Shown piece by piece: positions 53,208 to 64,000 of a DNA stretch of 64,000 nt. Source of the stretch: Erythroxylum novogranatense (lineage: Eukaryota > Streptophyta > Magnoliopsida > Malpighiales > Erythroxylaceae). The notes under the pieces are model-generated. The model did not search any database, was not told the origin of the DNA, and saw nothing but the letters and a program-made list of their open reading frames with translations. Where the stretch lies: contig CM057235.1 in assembly GCA_029891385.1 (NCBI GenBank), positions 11,155,001-11,219,000 of the forward strand. The letters are read 5' to 3'. Position numbers and translations under genes: made by a program. Position 1 is the stretch's first letter. Each line of letters opens with the position of its first letter.

Positions 53208-53700
53208 CTAAAGCCAATTACCAATGTATCTAATACCATAGCCATCCATATGTCTATCATGTTTCTTTTGAGATAACGGCTTAGTGAGAGGATCAGCTAG
53301 ATTCTCTTCAGTGGGAACTCGTTCTATCTGGATGTCCTTCCGTTCCACTTGTCTCCGGATGAGATGAAACTTCACGAGTACCGTTTGGATCGTTGATGAG
53401 ATCTCGGTTCCTTGACATGCAATAGCACCATTGTTGTCATGATACACTACTATCGGATCAACAATGTTAGGAACCACTCAAGTTCGATAATGAACTTCTT
53501 GATCCAAGCTGCTTCCTTTCTTTGTTTGAAGCGCAATATACTCGACTTGGTTGTTGAATCGCAATGGTTGGTTATTTGGAACTCTTCCAACTAACGCTCC
53601 ACCACAAAGAGTAAAATATACCCATTTGTGATCTACTATCATCTTGATCGGTTTGAAACTAGCATCTGAATAACCACGAACTCTCATTTCGGTTCCTCAT
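53208..53700 (-). pseudogene. Tork-like RNase H
   Basis: Two frames: 53687-53478 gives GYSDASF and GGALVGRVPNNQ, 53477-53208 gives YHDNNGAIA, the KFHLIRRQVERKDIQI block and PTEENLADPLTKPL, the standard copia RNase H ending. Catalytic D of YSDA.F is present; the frame break between pieces disables it. Confidence 0.85.
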
Positions 53701-53735
53701 AGACCGGAAAAATATCTTTAGTCCTTCTCAGTACT

Positions 53736-54660
53736 TTAAGATATTTTCACAATTTCAATGACCCTCAAGAGATTAGCTTGATATCTGCTTGTTATGCTCA
53801 AAACATAAGCAACATCTGGTCTTGTACATAGCATCGCATACATGATAGATCCAATAGTCGAAGCATATGGAACACCATTCATCCTATCTCTTTCCTCTTG
53901 TGTCTTAGCACACATGTTCTTGGAAAGAGAAATCCCATGCGATGTAGGTAAAAATCTCCTTTTGGAATTTTCCATGCTAAACTGTTTTAACACTTTGTCT
54001 ATGTACGAGGATTGGGACAAACCAAGCAACCTTTTTGACCTATCTCTATAGATCTTTATACCTAGTATATAAAATTTTCTCCCATATCCTTCATGGAAAA
54101 ATTCTTAGATAACCATATCTTAACAGACTGGAGCATTGAAATGTCATTTCTAAAGAGCAATATGCCATCCACATAAAGCACTAAGAAAACGACTCCTCTC
54201 CCACTTACCTTCTTATAAACACAAGGTTCATCTACATTTTTTATAAAACCAAAATCTTTGATTGTTTCATCAAAACGGATGTTCCAACTCCGCGACGCTT
54301 GCTTCAGTCCATAAATGGACCTTTGCAACTTGCATACTTGATCAGGAAATTTTTTGGATTCAAAACCCTCAGGTTGTGTCATATACACATCCTCTTGCAA
54401 ATTCCCATTGAGAAATGATGTTTTGACATCCATCTGCCAAACTTCATAATCATGATATGCCGCTATAGCCAATAAAATCCTTACGGACTTAAGCATTGCC
54501 CTTTGGCAAAAAGTTTCATCAAAATCAACTCCTTGTTTTTATGCAGTAACCTTTCGCCACTAACCTTGCTTTATGCGTATGTACATTTCCATCCATGTCA
54601 GTTTTCTCTTAAAATCCATTTGCACCTAATAGGTACTATACCTTGAGGTGCATCCACCAG
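53736..54660 (-). pseudogene. Tork-like reverse transcriptase
   Basis: RT blocks: a broken start with GCKWI-type sequence near 54620, then LKSVRILLAIAAYHDYEVWQ, MDVKTSFLNGNLQEDVYMTQ, KLQRSIYGLKQASRSWNIRF, VFLVLYVDGILLF (about 54165; catalytic YVDD is altered to YVDG), and VPYASTIGSIMYAMLCTRPD (about 53855). The YVDG change and frame breaks mean no activity. Confidence 0.9.
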
Positions 54661-55150
54661 ACCATACTTGGTTAGTGTCTGAAGGATTCCATTTGATTTC
54701 ATGGCTTCTTGCCATTTTAGAGAATCAATATCGACATTGCTTCCTTAAAATCGATGAGTTAGTCATTCAAAATTGAAGTATCGTCACTTCCTTTTCAACA
54801 TGTAGATCTAATCTAACAAGAGGATGGCGTACCCTTCGGACCGTCGCGGACTATGTATCCCTTGAACCATTGGTTGAACATTTAATGTATCAACTTGTGG
54901 TTCTTGTTCCATTCGATGTGTGTTTGTGGTTCAGAACTTCTACAAGTTCCACATCACTCCCACTACTTTCTTTGAGAATAAATTCTCTTTCTAAGAATAT
55001 AGCATGTCTTGAGACAAACACCTTTTGCTCGAGAGGATGATAAAATTGATATCAAGCTTTCTTTTGGATATCCCAAAAACATCATTTATCGATTTAGCTT
55101 GACTTATCGGACATTCTTGCGCTTCACGTAAGCATCACATCCCAAATTTT
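54661..55150 (-). pseudogene. Tork-like integrase-RT linker
   Basis: Decayed linker between integrase and RT on the minus strand. Parallel text is at 60380-60830 on the plus strand, including the ATGGTTCAAGG..ACATAGTCC phrase and the AATTTTGAATGAC word. Confidence 0.55.
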
Positions 55151-56130
55151 AAGTGTGACAACTTTGGTCTTTTACCGGTCCATATCTCATATGGAGTCTT
55201 GTCAGCAGTTTTGGATGGAACTATGTTCAATAGGTAAGTACCGATATTAGAGCATATCCCCAAAATGAAGCTGGAAGAATGCATAGTTCATCATGGAGCG
55301 ATACCATATCTAATAAAGTGCGATTTAACTTTTGAAACCCCATTATGTTGTGAAGTTCCAGGTGGAGTCCATTGTGAGAGAATTCCATTCTCTTTTAAGT
55401 AACCAAGAAACTCATTGTCTAAGTATTCACCACCTCATTCAGATCTAAGTGTCTTAATACTCTTACCAGTTTGTTTCTCTACTTGATGCGAATTCTTTGA
55501 ACTTTTCAAATGCTTCAGATTTGTATTTCATTAAATACACATAACCATATCTTGAATGATCATCTGTGAATGTTATGAAATATGAAAATTCTCCTCTAGC
55601 TTGAGTAGACATAGGGCCACATACATCTAAATGTACAAGCTCTAACAACTCATTAATCGTTGTCCGTTCCTTTAAAGGAAGTTTGGTCATTTTACCCTTG
55701 AAGCAAGATTCACAAGTTTCATATGATTCATAATCGAAAAGATCTAAATATCCTTCTTTATGTAACTTTGTGATTCTTGTTTCATTAATATGACCTAACC
55801 TCAATGCCATAAATAAGAAGGATTTTGGTCACTTAATCTTCTTTTCTTGCTATTTATTTGAAGAATTGGTCTTTTAAGATCTAATTCATACAAACCATTT
55901 AAGCATACGGATCCATAATAAATGTCATCTTTATAAAAGAACAACTATTATTCTTAATAGTGAAAACAAATTCATTCATGTCCAAACATGGAATAGAAAT
56001 AATGTTTCTTGTGATGGCGGAACATAATAACAATTATTTAGTTCAAGTACAAGACCGGAAGGCAAAGCTAAACTTCTGAGTTCAATAGCTAATCGTGACT
56101 CTTGCTCCATTCAGGCTAAATAAGTCCACT
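55150..56130 (-). pseudogene. Tork-like integrase
   Basis: Frame 55810-55463 gives LRLGHINETRITKLHKEGYL, then CESCFKGKMTKLPLKERT (HHCC finger), LVHLDVCGPMSTQARGEFSY and FITFTDDHSRYGYVYLMKYK (first Asp), then frame breaks. The second Asp and Glu regions (about 55440-55330) are readable only in fragments. The homologous right arm is at 59600-60400. Confidence 0.85.
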
Positions 56131-57094
56131 TAGCCTTTTCTCAATGCTCTCTTATGCATCGATTTTTGCACATTATTACAAATGTGAGAACCACATCCGT
56201 TATCTAATACCCAAGATTGTAATCTGAAGTAGAAAGATTGATTTCAATCATAAACAAACACGAAGTTGAAGTTTACGCTTCTTCTTTTCCTTGAAACTAG
56301 CAAGATAAACTTTGCGGTTTCTCTTCGGTGTCGGCTATGCCTGATAAAAGCAGGTGCCCTTATCATTCTTCTTCTTGACCTTTGCTATTGGCTTTGCTAC
56401 TTTAATTTGAAGCCTTACGATTCTTGTTCTTATTCTTCTTCTTAGAGGTCTTACCTTTATTAGAAGAAGAAGACCCAACAACAAAACGAGCTGGATTCCT
56501 TCTTAAGGCATCCTCGGCGGATCTTGAGCATGTTGAGTAATTGACCAATGACATTTCCTTTTTGTTCATATGGAATTTCATAATAAATTGTGAAAAACTT
56601 CGAGGTAAGAGGTGGAGCACTAAATCAATGCTCAAATCGAGGTTTAGGTCATACCTAATTGGCTAACTTTTCAATGTAGTCAATCATCTGTAGAACATGA
56701 ATTTCTGAGATGTTCAAGGAAACCATCAGACATTGAAACAAGGCTCTCATGATCTCAAACCTCTCCATCGACTTTGAGCACCAAACAACTCTTGAAGGTG
56801 TAGAATATTTCCACTTGTATTCATTGTTTCACGTTGTCTACGAAGCTCGGGGAGACATCTTTGGCTAACATCACACATGTCACTTGCTCATTGTCATCTA
56901 TGACTTTGATAATATTCCCAATCTTCATTGGCGGCATCTTGGCGGGGTTCATATGGAAGCTTCATTGTCGAAACGTACAATTTTTTCTTGCCTTAAAACA
57001 ATTTTAAGGATTCTGTGACGATCGAAAAAAATTTGGCCCGATCGGTTTGTTTGCATTCATGATGCTCCTCGGGGGACAAGTTAGTACTCATTTT
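56131..57094 (-). pseudogene. Tork-like gag and protease
   Basis: Gag begins with ATG at 57092-57094 (RC: ATGAGTACTAACTTGTCCCC; MSTNLSPEEHHECKQTDRAK). Later pieces: FSQFIMKFHMNKKEMSL (about 56590) and a lysine-rich region ending NKGKTSKKKNKNK (about 56440), then the cysteine/protease region near 56200, where a stop-broken WVLDNGCGSHICN-type word is visible. Many frameshifts. Confidence 0.75.
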
Positions 57095-57745
57095 CAAAAA
57101 GCGATTAGTTAAAATAAAATAAATTAGTATATCTAGTAAAACCAAATAAATAAGGACTTTTAAATTTTGGTTACTCCATTATTTTCAACAAATTAATAGC
57201 CCTCACTATTAATTAGAAATTATCACATAATTTCCTAGTGGGCTAGGATCCCATTTAAATTAAGCGATCTTGAGTTTACTCAACAAACCAATTAAATTAA
57301 AATCGGTATATAACATTTTATCGATCACATCTATATGATTCCTAGATGCATTAGGAGATAACTCTTTGTCATGAAATATCTAATAATATTTTCCTAACCT
57401 TGCCTTTAAATTAATATGATCATGAGTTTACTCATCCAAATCATAAAAATTTAATTAAGTAAAACCCATTATTATAAAACTAAACATGTTAGGGTTAAAG
57501 TGACCTTGAGTTTACTCAGCGAGCTCTGATAAACAAAACTCTTGTTTAATCATATAATAATGGAAGGCATTATTCATGTTCTAAACATGTACTTAATATT
57601 TAATGAGGATTTGAAATAAAATAATATCTCATTCGAAATAACATAATTTATTTGACATAATCTAATTATGAAAATAAATTGATATTTTCTTTAATAAAAT
57701 TTAATTAATCAACACTTGAAAAATTAAATTAAATTAAAATTAAAA
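57095..57745 (-). repeat. Tork-like leader with TGAGTTTACTCA repeats
   Basis: Untranslated leader, AT-rich. It holds three perfect TGAGTTTACTCA words (about 57271, 57423 and 57508). The inverted arm has decayed equivalents at about 58243 and 58326. Confidence 0.7.
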
Positions 57746-58009
57746 ATATTTAAAAAACCAAGGCCCAGGGCCGGAGGCGATCTCTGGCTTCTTGGCATCT
57801 TTCGATCTCTGGCTGCTTTATAGTGAGTGGCCTTGGCCGGAGACCATTCTGGCGGTGGCCCGGCTGAGGAGGCATACGTCTCCTGGCCCACGTGGCACAG
57901 CCGAGACCTCGGTCTCTGGCCCGCAGCTAGCGAGTTAAGAGACTATCTCTGGCAAGTGGGCGGAGGCTGGGGAGTCTCTGGCCTCTGAGCTTTGTTTTTT
58001 GTTATTTTA
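57746..58009. other. GC-rich loop between inverted copia arms
   Basis: 264 bp, strikingly GC-rich compared with everything around it, with seven or so TCTCTGGC / CTCTGGCC words. It is single copy relative to the arms (not itself palindromic). It may be leader or 5' LTR-adjacent DNA of one of the two elements. Left arm ends in CACTTGAAAAATTAAATTAA (57713-) and right arm starts with its complement (58010-58038). Confidence 0.75.
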
Positions 58010-60945
58010 TTTAATTTAATTTAATTTTTCAAGTGATGATAATGAAATTATTTTTTAAAAAGTCTCAATTTATTTTCTTAATTAGATTATGTCAAGTAAA
58101 TTAATATAATGAGATTATATTATTTGAATGAGTTTTTTATTAATATTTTTAAATCCTCGTTAAAATATTAAGTACATGTTTAGAACATGAATAATGTTTC
58201 CATTATTATAGGATGAAACGAGTTTTATTTATTATTTGGTATGTTGAGTAAACTGAAACCACATAAATCGAACATGTTTAATCTTATAACGATGGGTTTT
58301 ACTAACTAAATTTATATGATTTGGATGAGTACTTCATGATCATATTATTGAAAGCGAGGTTAAATATATATTAGATATATTTTGTAAGAGTTGTCTCTAA
58401 CAAATCATATAAGATGATCATATAATGTGATCTACCTTAAAATTTAATTGGTTTTTTGAAATTGAGATCAATTAATTTAAATGGGATCTAGCCCACTAGG
58501 AAATTATGTGATGTTTCTAATTAATAGTGTGTTGTTGAAAATAGATGAGTAACCAAATTTTAAATTCCTTATTTATTTGGTTTTACTGACATACTAATTT
58601 ATTTTATTTTGACGAATCGATTTTGAAAATGAGTATGAATCACGAGGCATTATTAGAATGCGAACAATGATGATGACCAAATTTCTTGCTGGTTGCATAA
58701 CCTTTGTTTTTTAAGGAAGAAAAATATTTTACGTTAACGACATGGGCATCCACAGAACACCTACAGATTGCTTGATGAAGCTGAGTAAATTATCAAGATA
58801 TATAGATGACAATGCTGCAACAACATGTGATGTTAGCCAAAGATGTTCGAGGCAACATGAAAATATGAATGCGAGAAATGTTCTGCACGCGAAGTTGTTT
58901 GATGCATAAATAGAGTGGAGAGGTTTGAACTTAGCTGCTTTTCAATGTCGAATGGCTCTGGATCATCGGTGGAACTTCGTGTTCTACGGATGATGCTACG
59001 ATGAAAAATAGGTCAATTGTGGGATATGACCTGACCTCGAGTCGGCATTAATTTAGTGCTTGGGTCTCTTCCCGAAGTTTTCAAAATTGTGAACTTCCAC
59101 ATGAACGAGCGAAGAATTACTCAATATGAAGTTTTGATCTTCTTCTTCTTCCAATAATAAGGGTCAAACCCTAAGAAGAAGAAGAAGAATAGAAACGTTC
59201 TGAAGTGGAAAAGCCGTAAGATGGTGTCAAGATGAATTCAAGGGCATCTGTTTCTTGTGGTGAAGTGACATAAGGAAAGGAGCAAAGCTTATCTTGCTAA
59301 AGAAAAGATTACGTAACTTCACTGTGTTGGATTGATCAATCTTCTTCTTCACAATATTATAATGGGTCTCACATTTGTAACCCTTGACTGCATGAGAGAA
59401 GAAGAAGAATGAGTCGATAATGGAACCAAGCTATTGGAACTTAGAAGTTTAGCTTTGCCTTCGGTCTCTTATTATGTTCCCATCATCACAAAAACATTAT
59501 TTCTATTCCATGTTTGGACATGAATGGATTTGTTTTCAATATTAAGAATAATAGTTGTTCTTTTATAAAGATGACATTTATTATGGGTCCGGTATGCTTA
59601 CAAATGGTTTGTATGAATTAGATCTTAAAAGACCAATTCTTCAATAAATAGCAAGAAAAGAAGATTAAGTGACCAAAATCCTTCTTATTTATGACATCTG
59701 AAACAAGAATCACAAAGTTACATGAAGAAGGATATTTAGATCCTTTCGATTATGAATCATATGAAACTTGTGAATCTTGTTTAAAATTAAAATGACCAAA
59801 CTTCCCTTTAGTGGAAAGGGACAATGTACTAATGAGTTGTTAGAGCTTATACATTCGGATGTATGTGGCCTATGTCTACTCAAGCTAGGGAGGATTTTCA
59901 TATTCATAACATTCACGAGATGACCATTCAAGATATGGTTATGTGTATTTAATGAAATACAAATCTAAAGCATTTGAAAAGTTCAAAGAATTCGGACTTG
60001 AAGTATAGAAACAAACTGGTAAGAGTATTAAGACACTTAGATCGATCGAGGGTGAATACTTAGACAATGAGTTTCTTGGTTACTTAAAAGAGAATGGAAT
60101 TCTCTCACAATGGACTCGCCTAGAACTCCACAAAGATAATGGGGTTTCGAAAGGAGAAATCGTACTTATTAGATATGGTACGTTCCATGATGAACTATGC
60201 GATTCTTCCAGGTTTCATTTGGGATATGCTCAAAGTGGCCTTACCTATTGAACATAGTTCCATCCAAAACCTTTGACAAGACTCCATATGAGATATGGAT
60301 GGTAAAAGACCAAAGTTGTCACACTTAAAAATTTGGGGATGTGATGCTTCGTGAAGCATGCAATGTCGATAAGCTTGAAGCTAAATCGATAAATGCATGT
60401 TTGTGGGATATCCAAAGAAAGCTTTGGATATCAATTTTATCATCCTCTTGAGCAAAAGGTGTTTGTCTCAAGATATGCTATATTCTTAGAAAGAAATTTA
60501 TTCTCAAAGAAAGTATGGAGTGATGGGAACTTAGAGAAGTTCTAGAACCACAAACACACATCGAATGGAACAAGAACCACAAGTTGATACATTAAATGTT
60601 CAACCAATGGTTCAAGGAATACATAGTCCACGACGGTCTGGAAGATGCGTCATCCTCCGTTAGATTAGATCTACATGTTGAAAAGAAAGTGAGCGATACT
60701 TCAATTTTGAATGACGAACCTACTAATTTTAAGGAAGCAATGTCGGACATTGATTCTTTAAAATGGCAAAACCATGAAGTCCGAAATGGAATCCATGTAC
60801 ACTAACCAAGTATGGTCATGGTGGATGCACCAAAGGTATAGTACCTATTAGGTGCAAATGGATTTTGAGAGAAAAACTCATATGATCTATGATTATAAAT
60901 TGTTTAAATAGGGAATTAAAGATAATTAAAAAGGGTTTTAAATCA
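58010..60945 (+). mobile_element. Inverted Tork-like copia copy, right arm
   Basis: A diverged plus-strand relative of the 51.9-57.7 kb element, arranged head to head. Leader from 58010, gag start near 58632 (ATGAGTATGAATCACGAGGC), protease region near 59500-59600, integrase 59640-60400 (LHEEGYLDPFDYESYETCES near 59720), a linker with the frame 60596-60805, and the RT start to about 60880 (GANGF-type). Then it jumps to a 60 bp piece of LTR (60884-60945). The rest of RT, RNase H and most of the LTR are deleted. Indels and stops are abundant. Confidence 0.82.
59640..60400 (+). pseudogene. Right-arm copia integrase remnant
   Basis: Counterpart of 55810-55150. Readable words: TRITKLHEEGYLDPFDYESY, ETCESCLK, LIHSDVCGL, MKYKSKAFEKFKEFG, SKGEYLDNEFLGYLKENGIL, LEAKSINACLWDIQRK. 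Small deletions scatter them across frames. Confidence 0.8.
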
Positions 60946-61325
60946 TCATAGGCAACATATGAAGGTGGATCATAAGAAGTAGAAGTAGTAGGAAATAAGT
61001 CACTATAAGGAAAATTATTTTCATAAAACACCATATCCTGAGAAACAATGAAGTCCCAGTCTTAAGATCATAAAGTCTCCATCCCTTTTTTCCATGAGAG
61101 TACCCAAAAAATGCATTTATGGCAACGAGCACTAAACTTATTCCCATAATGGGGAATTCTTAAATAAAGGCATCCAAAAATTCAAAAATGAATGTAAGAG
61201 GGAGGTCTGCTAAAAGGGATCTTATAGGGTGTTTTACCTTTATGAACAAAGGAGGGAGTGCTATTAATAAGACAATCGACAGTAAGTATACATTCCTCCA
61301 AAATTCAAGAGGCAAGTGGGCTTGA
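60946..61325 (-). pseudogene. Retrofit-like copia integrase, C-terminal part
   Basis: Minus strand: broken AHLPLEFW-type word (about 61315), ECILTVDCLINSTPSFV, KGKTPYKIPFSRPPSYIH, GNKFSARCHKCIF (about 61130), GYSHGKKGWRLYDLKTGTS (about 61075) and VFYENNFPYSDLFPTTSTSY (about 61030). This is the integrase end of the Retrofit/Ale copia lineage, leading to the linker before RT. The RT half expected next is not to its left here but at 10.8-12.6 kb in the same orientation. Confidence 0.85.
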
Positions 61326-63470
61326 GAGAGAAGTGCTCAGGCTACATTTAGAATATGGTGATGCTTCTATTCTGCCTTCAAATTTTGTTAAGGAGTACCT
61401 GTTTGATCGGAAAAAGAAAGCATGCTATATTTGGAGAAACGGTAGATTTCAAAACTTTTAAGAAATCAGTTTTCCAGCGGAAGTAACAAATCCAAATCAT
61501 CATGCCAATCCATACATGATATGGTATAAGGATAATACAAACATAAACAAGATGAAGAGTATTACCGACTCCTTTGCTACAGTTTTAAATCCTCACTGCG
61601 CTATCCTCTCCTTCTTCTTATATCCAAATCTTTTGCTTTTGAATCTTTTCCTGTAGCAATCTATGTTCTCCTTATTGTTGTATCCTCAACTAATTTGATT
61701 TACCTCTTGTTCTTCAAGGACAACTAGGTTAACAAAATCCTTTGGTGGGAAAGGAGAAGAAATGTTTGGAGGAGATTTTCTTAAAAGAAGATGAACCAAA
61801 AATGAGACTCATTGACTTGGTAATTTCGGTTCACCCTTGCATCAAAGGAGAGAGAGAGTGTCTCAAAACTTGCAAGAAGACTTTCTTACACTATCAAAAT
61901 TGGTTATTCATGGAATGGAAGAAGAGAGAAGCATTCAATGTATCACTTCTTTCATTAATCAATCATAAAGAAACCAATAAATGAGACTATCTTCATTTAT
62001 CTTTAAAATGGCTATATGAAAAGACCATAACTTAAAATTGAATTACCAATTTCGGTTTTTGTAAGAAGAGAAAAGGAAGATGTTCCATCCAATGTACATC
62101 TTTCTTCTTTAATCTAATGAATGCTAATAGGTTATATGCTAACATTAAAAGATAATCATTAAACCATTTAATGGTAAGTTCATAATTCCATTTAATGATG
62201 ATAAACCATAATAAAGACCATCTTTATTTAGCATTTTAATATCAAATATGCATCTACATATTTAACCTAAGAAAACCAAAACGCTACTTCTCTCTTTAAA
62301 AATTTTGTTTTAATATAATTAATCTAATCAATTATATTAAACCAAAATCTAGCCCATTTCTAAATGTACATTTGGGCTTCTAATTAACCATTAATTAGAG
62401 CAAGCTCAATATTCAATTATGGGCTTCTAAAACCTTCATTTATATTTCTTACTTAGCTTAATAACCTTTCTTAAAGCCAAGTGGAGAATCTTATTGGACT
62501 TTGATAATTCAAGCTCCAATAAGCCCAGAATTAATTTAATCTCATTATAATTAATTCTAGCTTATTAACTAAATGTCATTCCACTAAAGACAATTAGTTG
62601 AACTATTGAATTATTAAATGTTATGAGAACACATATTTCATGTCCAATTGCAAACCCTATTTATAACCTTATTATAGCCATCCATACAACAAAGGGTAAA
62701 ATTACTGTTTTACCCTTATGTTGGTTTTTCCTTCTAGATCTTCCGTTTTACATTATATGGTGATTAATAGATAAGATCTCATCTTGGTGCTAAAACTTGA
62801 TGGGTAGCTAGTCCATTAATCTACTGGCGCCAGTTTAATCGCCAAATCTTCTTAAAACATATAAAAGTGATAATAGCACTATAAACTCTTTATTTGAGTG
62901 AATGTTCCCTAATACATGTTTCAATTAATAATTCCAAAATGTAGACACTAGATTAATACTCTGTAAAAATTCATTTTGATCATATCAAGAATTATACTGA
63001 AACACATATGAGTTCACCACTCATCAAGATTATGGTTCATAATAAGTGAATACTTAATTCATGAAAATATACTTGATTCTAGATTCATTTAATAGTGTCA
63101 TTATCAATAGTCAACTACTATCATGATATGAAACTCATCATTCCCTTGAGGTAAACTCCTTTACTTATATGGAGATAAATCGCAACAGTCTAAAACCATA
63201 ATCAAGCGACCAACTTGGTTATTCAACTATGAATCAATTAATTTAGATTTTAATAATATACATTTTTCATATACATCTCTATGTATATATATATATTACT
63301 TACAAAAGAATCTTGGTACCTTTTGACTAGATATTTAATGCTCACATAAATAAAACCAAACTCTTTTGTTTTATTAATAATAAATATTTTCATTACAAAA
63401 CTATAACTGAAGAAGATAAAGTTACATGTAAATACACTTGCTTTCCAGGGCACTATATTTACATAACTCC
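61326..63470. mobile_element. Insertion in copia integrase, probable LTR sequence
   Basis: About 2.1 kb separates two integrase pieces that would otherwise be adjacent. It has AT-rich LTR-like character: AAAGAGTTTGGTTTTATTTA (RC near 63350), TTGGGCTTCTAATTA words, and TTTTCCAGCGGAAGTAAC at 61466. Both ends carry a TTTCCAG(C/G)G word in direct orientation (61468 and 63443). Borders and duplication were not fixed. Frames at 61258-61461 and 61742-61984 are open but unassigned; the first (VLRLHLEYGDASILPSNFVK) has a faint B3-domain look that I do not trust. Confidence 0.4.
63255..63300. repeat. AT dinucleotide tract
   Basis: Short TA/CATA-rich run (GTATATATATATATTACTT) inside the LTR-like insertion. 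Confidence 0.7.
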
Positions 63471-64000
63471 AATAGTACCAATGCAAGAGCTTTCAAACAA
63501 AATACCATGTTCTTTAAACAATTTTGCTAAACTTGTAAATTTAGTGTCGTTGTCACTATAAACACATTTAACCTTCTTATTAAATTGAGATTAAGTCATC
63601 ATACAATTTTTTAAAATTATTTTTCCAACTTATATTTTATCAGTCATAAAGTGTATGGAAAATCCTCTAGATCAGTCCACAATTGTCAAAAAATATGAAA
63701 CACCACATGACAAAGATTTGTTATAAGGCCCCTATACATTAGAATGACTCAACTCAAACAAATCAATAGTATGGCTAGAATTGACAAGAAATGATTCACG
63801 ACTCTGTTTCTCTTTAAAAAAAATATCACAAGGTTCATCCTTATTCCTATGACAATAAGTAGTATTAACTACAGGAAGAAGAGAAACTAGCTATCGAGAA
63901 GGATGCCTGAGATGACGATCCCACGCTTGGTAGGAATCAGCATCAATTGTATGACAAGACTTCTCAATAAGTGCCATGGAATGTAACCAATAGACCTCAT
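63471..64000 (-). pseudogene. Retrofit-like copia integrase, N-terminal part
   Basis: Minus strand from the window edge: a broken zinc-finger block with HLRHPSR (about 63905), KEKQSRESFLVNSSHTIDL (about 63810), FELSHSNV, stop, GPYNKSLSCGVSYFLTIVD (first Asp in ...TIVD), FNKKVKCVYSDNDTKFTS (second Asp) and LFKEHGILFESSCIGT, where it meets the insertion. The next expected block, PQQNG.VERKHRH with the catalytic Glu, is missing. It continues past 64000. Confidence 0.87.

Larger units (their letters stand above)
51908..57745 (-). mobile_element. Tork-like copia, minus strand, left arm of inverted repeat
   Basis: Read leftward: leader (57745-57095), gag, protease, integrase, RT, RNase H, purine tract and 3' LTR (53193-51908, TGTTGG...CTAACA in RC). 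The 5' LTR and primer site are missing; where they should be there is a GC-rich segment followed by an inverted copy of the same element. Base before the LTR is AAACT at 51903-51907, the expected duplication site, without a partner found. Stops and frameshifts are throughout. Confidence 0.85.

Noticed and set aside
51908..60945. Assembly fold-back artefact as the source of the inverted repeat
   Set aside because: The two arms differ by many substitutions and indels, have different deletions, and the loop is unique; a fold-back would be nearly identical.
61258..61461. Possible B3 DNA-binding domain piece
   Set aside because: Only a short stretch (ASILPSNFVKEYL) is suggestive; it overlaps a minus-strand integrase remnant at its start and lacks the rest of the domain.
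1..64000. tRNA, rRNA, snRNA or centromere satellite
   Set aside because: No tRNA-like clover motifs, rRNA words or tandem satellite arrays were noticed by reading; the tRNA-like words found are retrotransposon primer sites.

Overview
This window is nuclear DNA of a flowering plant, most likely a eudicot, from a repeat-rich (pericentromere-like) region. The evidence is plant-type LTR retrotransposons (SIRE-type, Retrofit/Ale-type and Tork-type Ty1/copia; an Athila/Tat-like Ty3/gypsy), CACTA and PIF/Harbinger-like DNA transposons, a plant LINE ORF1 remnant, AT-rich spacers, AAT microsatellites, and broken exons of plant genes. I see no intact cellular gene, rRNA or tRNA. Every coding trace carries stops, frameshifts or truncation.

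Layout. 1-2.2 kb: LTR-like remnants. 2.2-3.2 kb: copia pol fragment. 3.4-4.1 kb: long inverted-repeat element. 4.1-9 kb: AT-rich DNA with a CACTA transposase scrap and one CACTA end at 8983. 9-10.2 kb: LINE ORF1 remnant (minus). 10.8-12.57 kb: RT-RNase H of a Retrofit-like copia (minus). Its integrase appears to be at the opposite end of the window (60.95-61.3 and 63.5-64.0 kb), so about 48 kb of nested insertions seem to split one old element.

The nest. A Harbinger-like end starts at 12576 beside a TTA. Inside lie exons of a gene resembling the plant NDUFAF7/DUF185 methyltransferase family (27.05, 40.8-41.0, 41.6, 51.05-51.3 kb, minus strand). That fragment is cut by (a) a second Harbinger-like element, 27095-40785 (TTA/TTA), carrying ARIADNE-like and CLASSY-like gene pieces and an Athila/Tat-like gypsy; and (b) a 9.4 kb CACTA element, 41610-51053, with a perfect ACT duplication, carrying a NETWORKED-like coding block and the last exon of a malate dehydrogenase. 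A TG...CA LTR (13023-26620, ATAAC duplication) sits in an AAT-rich tract and is itself split by a complete SIRE-type copia (16318-25859, TCAAC duplication). On the right, a Tork-like copia (51908-57745, minus) faces an inverted diverged copy (58010-60945, plus) across a GC-rich 0.26 kb loop.

Most interesting: (1) regularly spaced arrays of short CpG palindromes in two unrelated LTRs (ACGTCGCGACGT about every 25 bp in the gypsy; TAGTCGACTA about every 21 bp in the 13-26 kb LTR); (2) three purine-tract modules in the gypsy, one after each ORF and one at the LTR; (3) transposons carrying host gene pieces, one resembling an RNA-directed DNA methylation factor; (4) the head-to-head copia inverted repeat, a potential hairpin RNA source. 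Gene names are from recognition of protein motifs without a database search.
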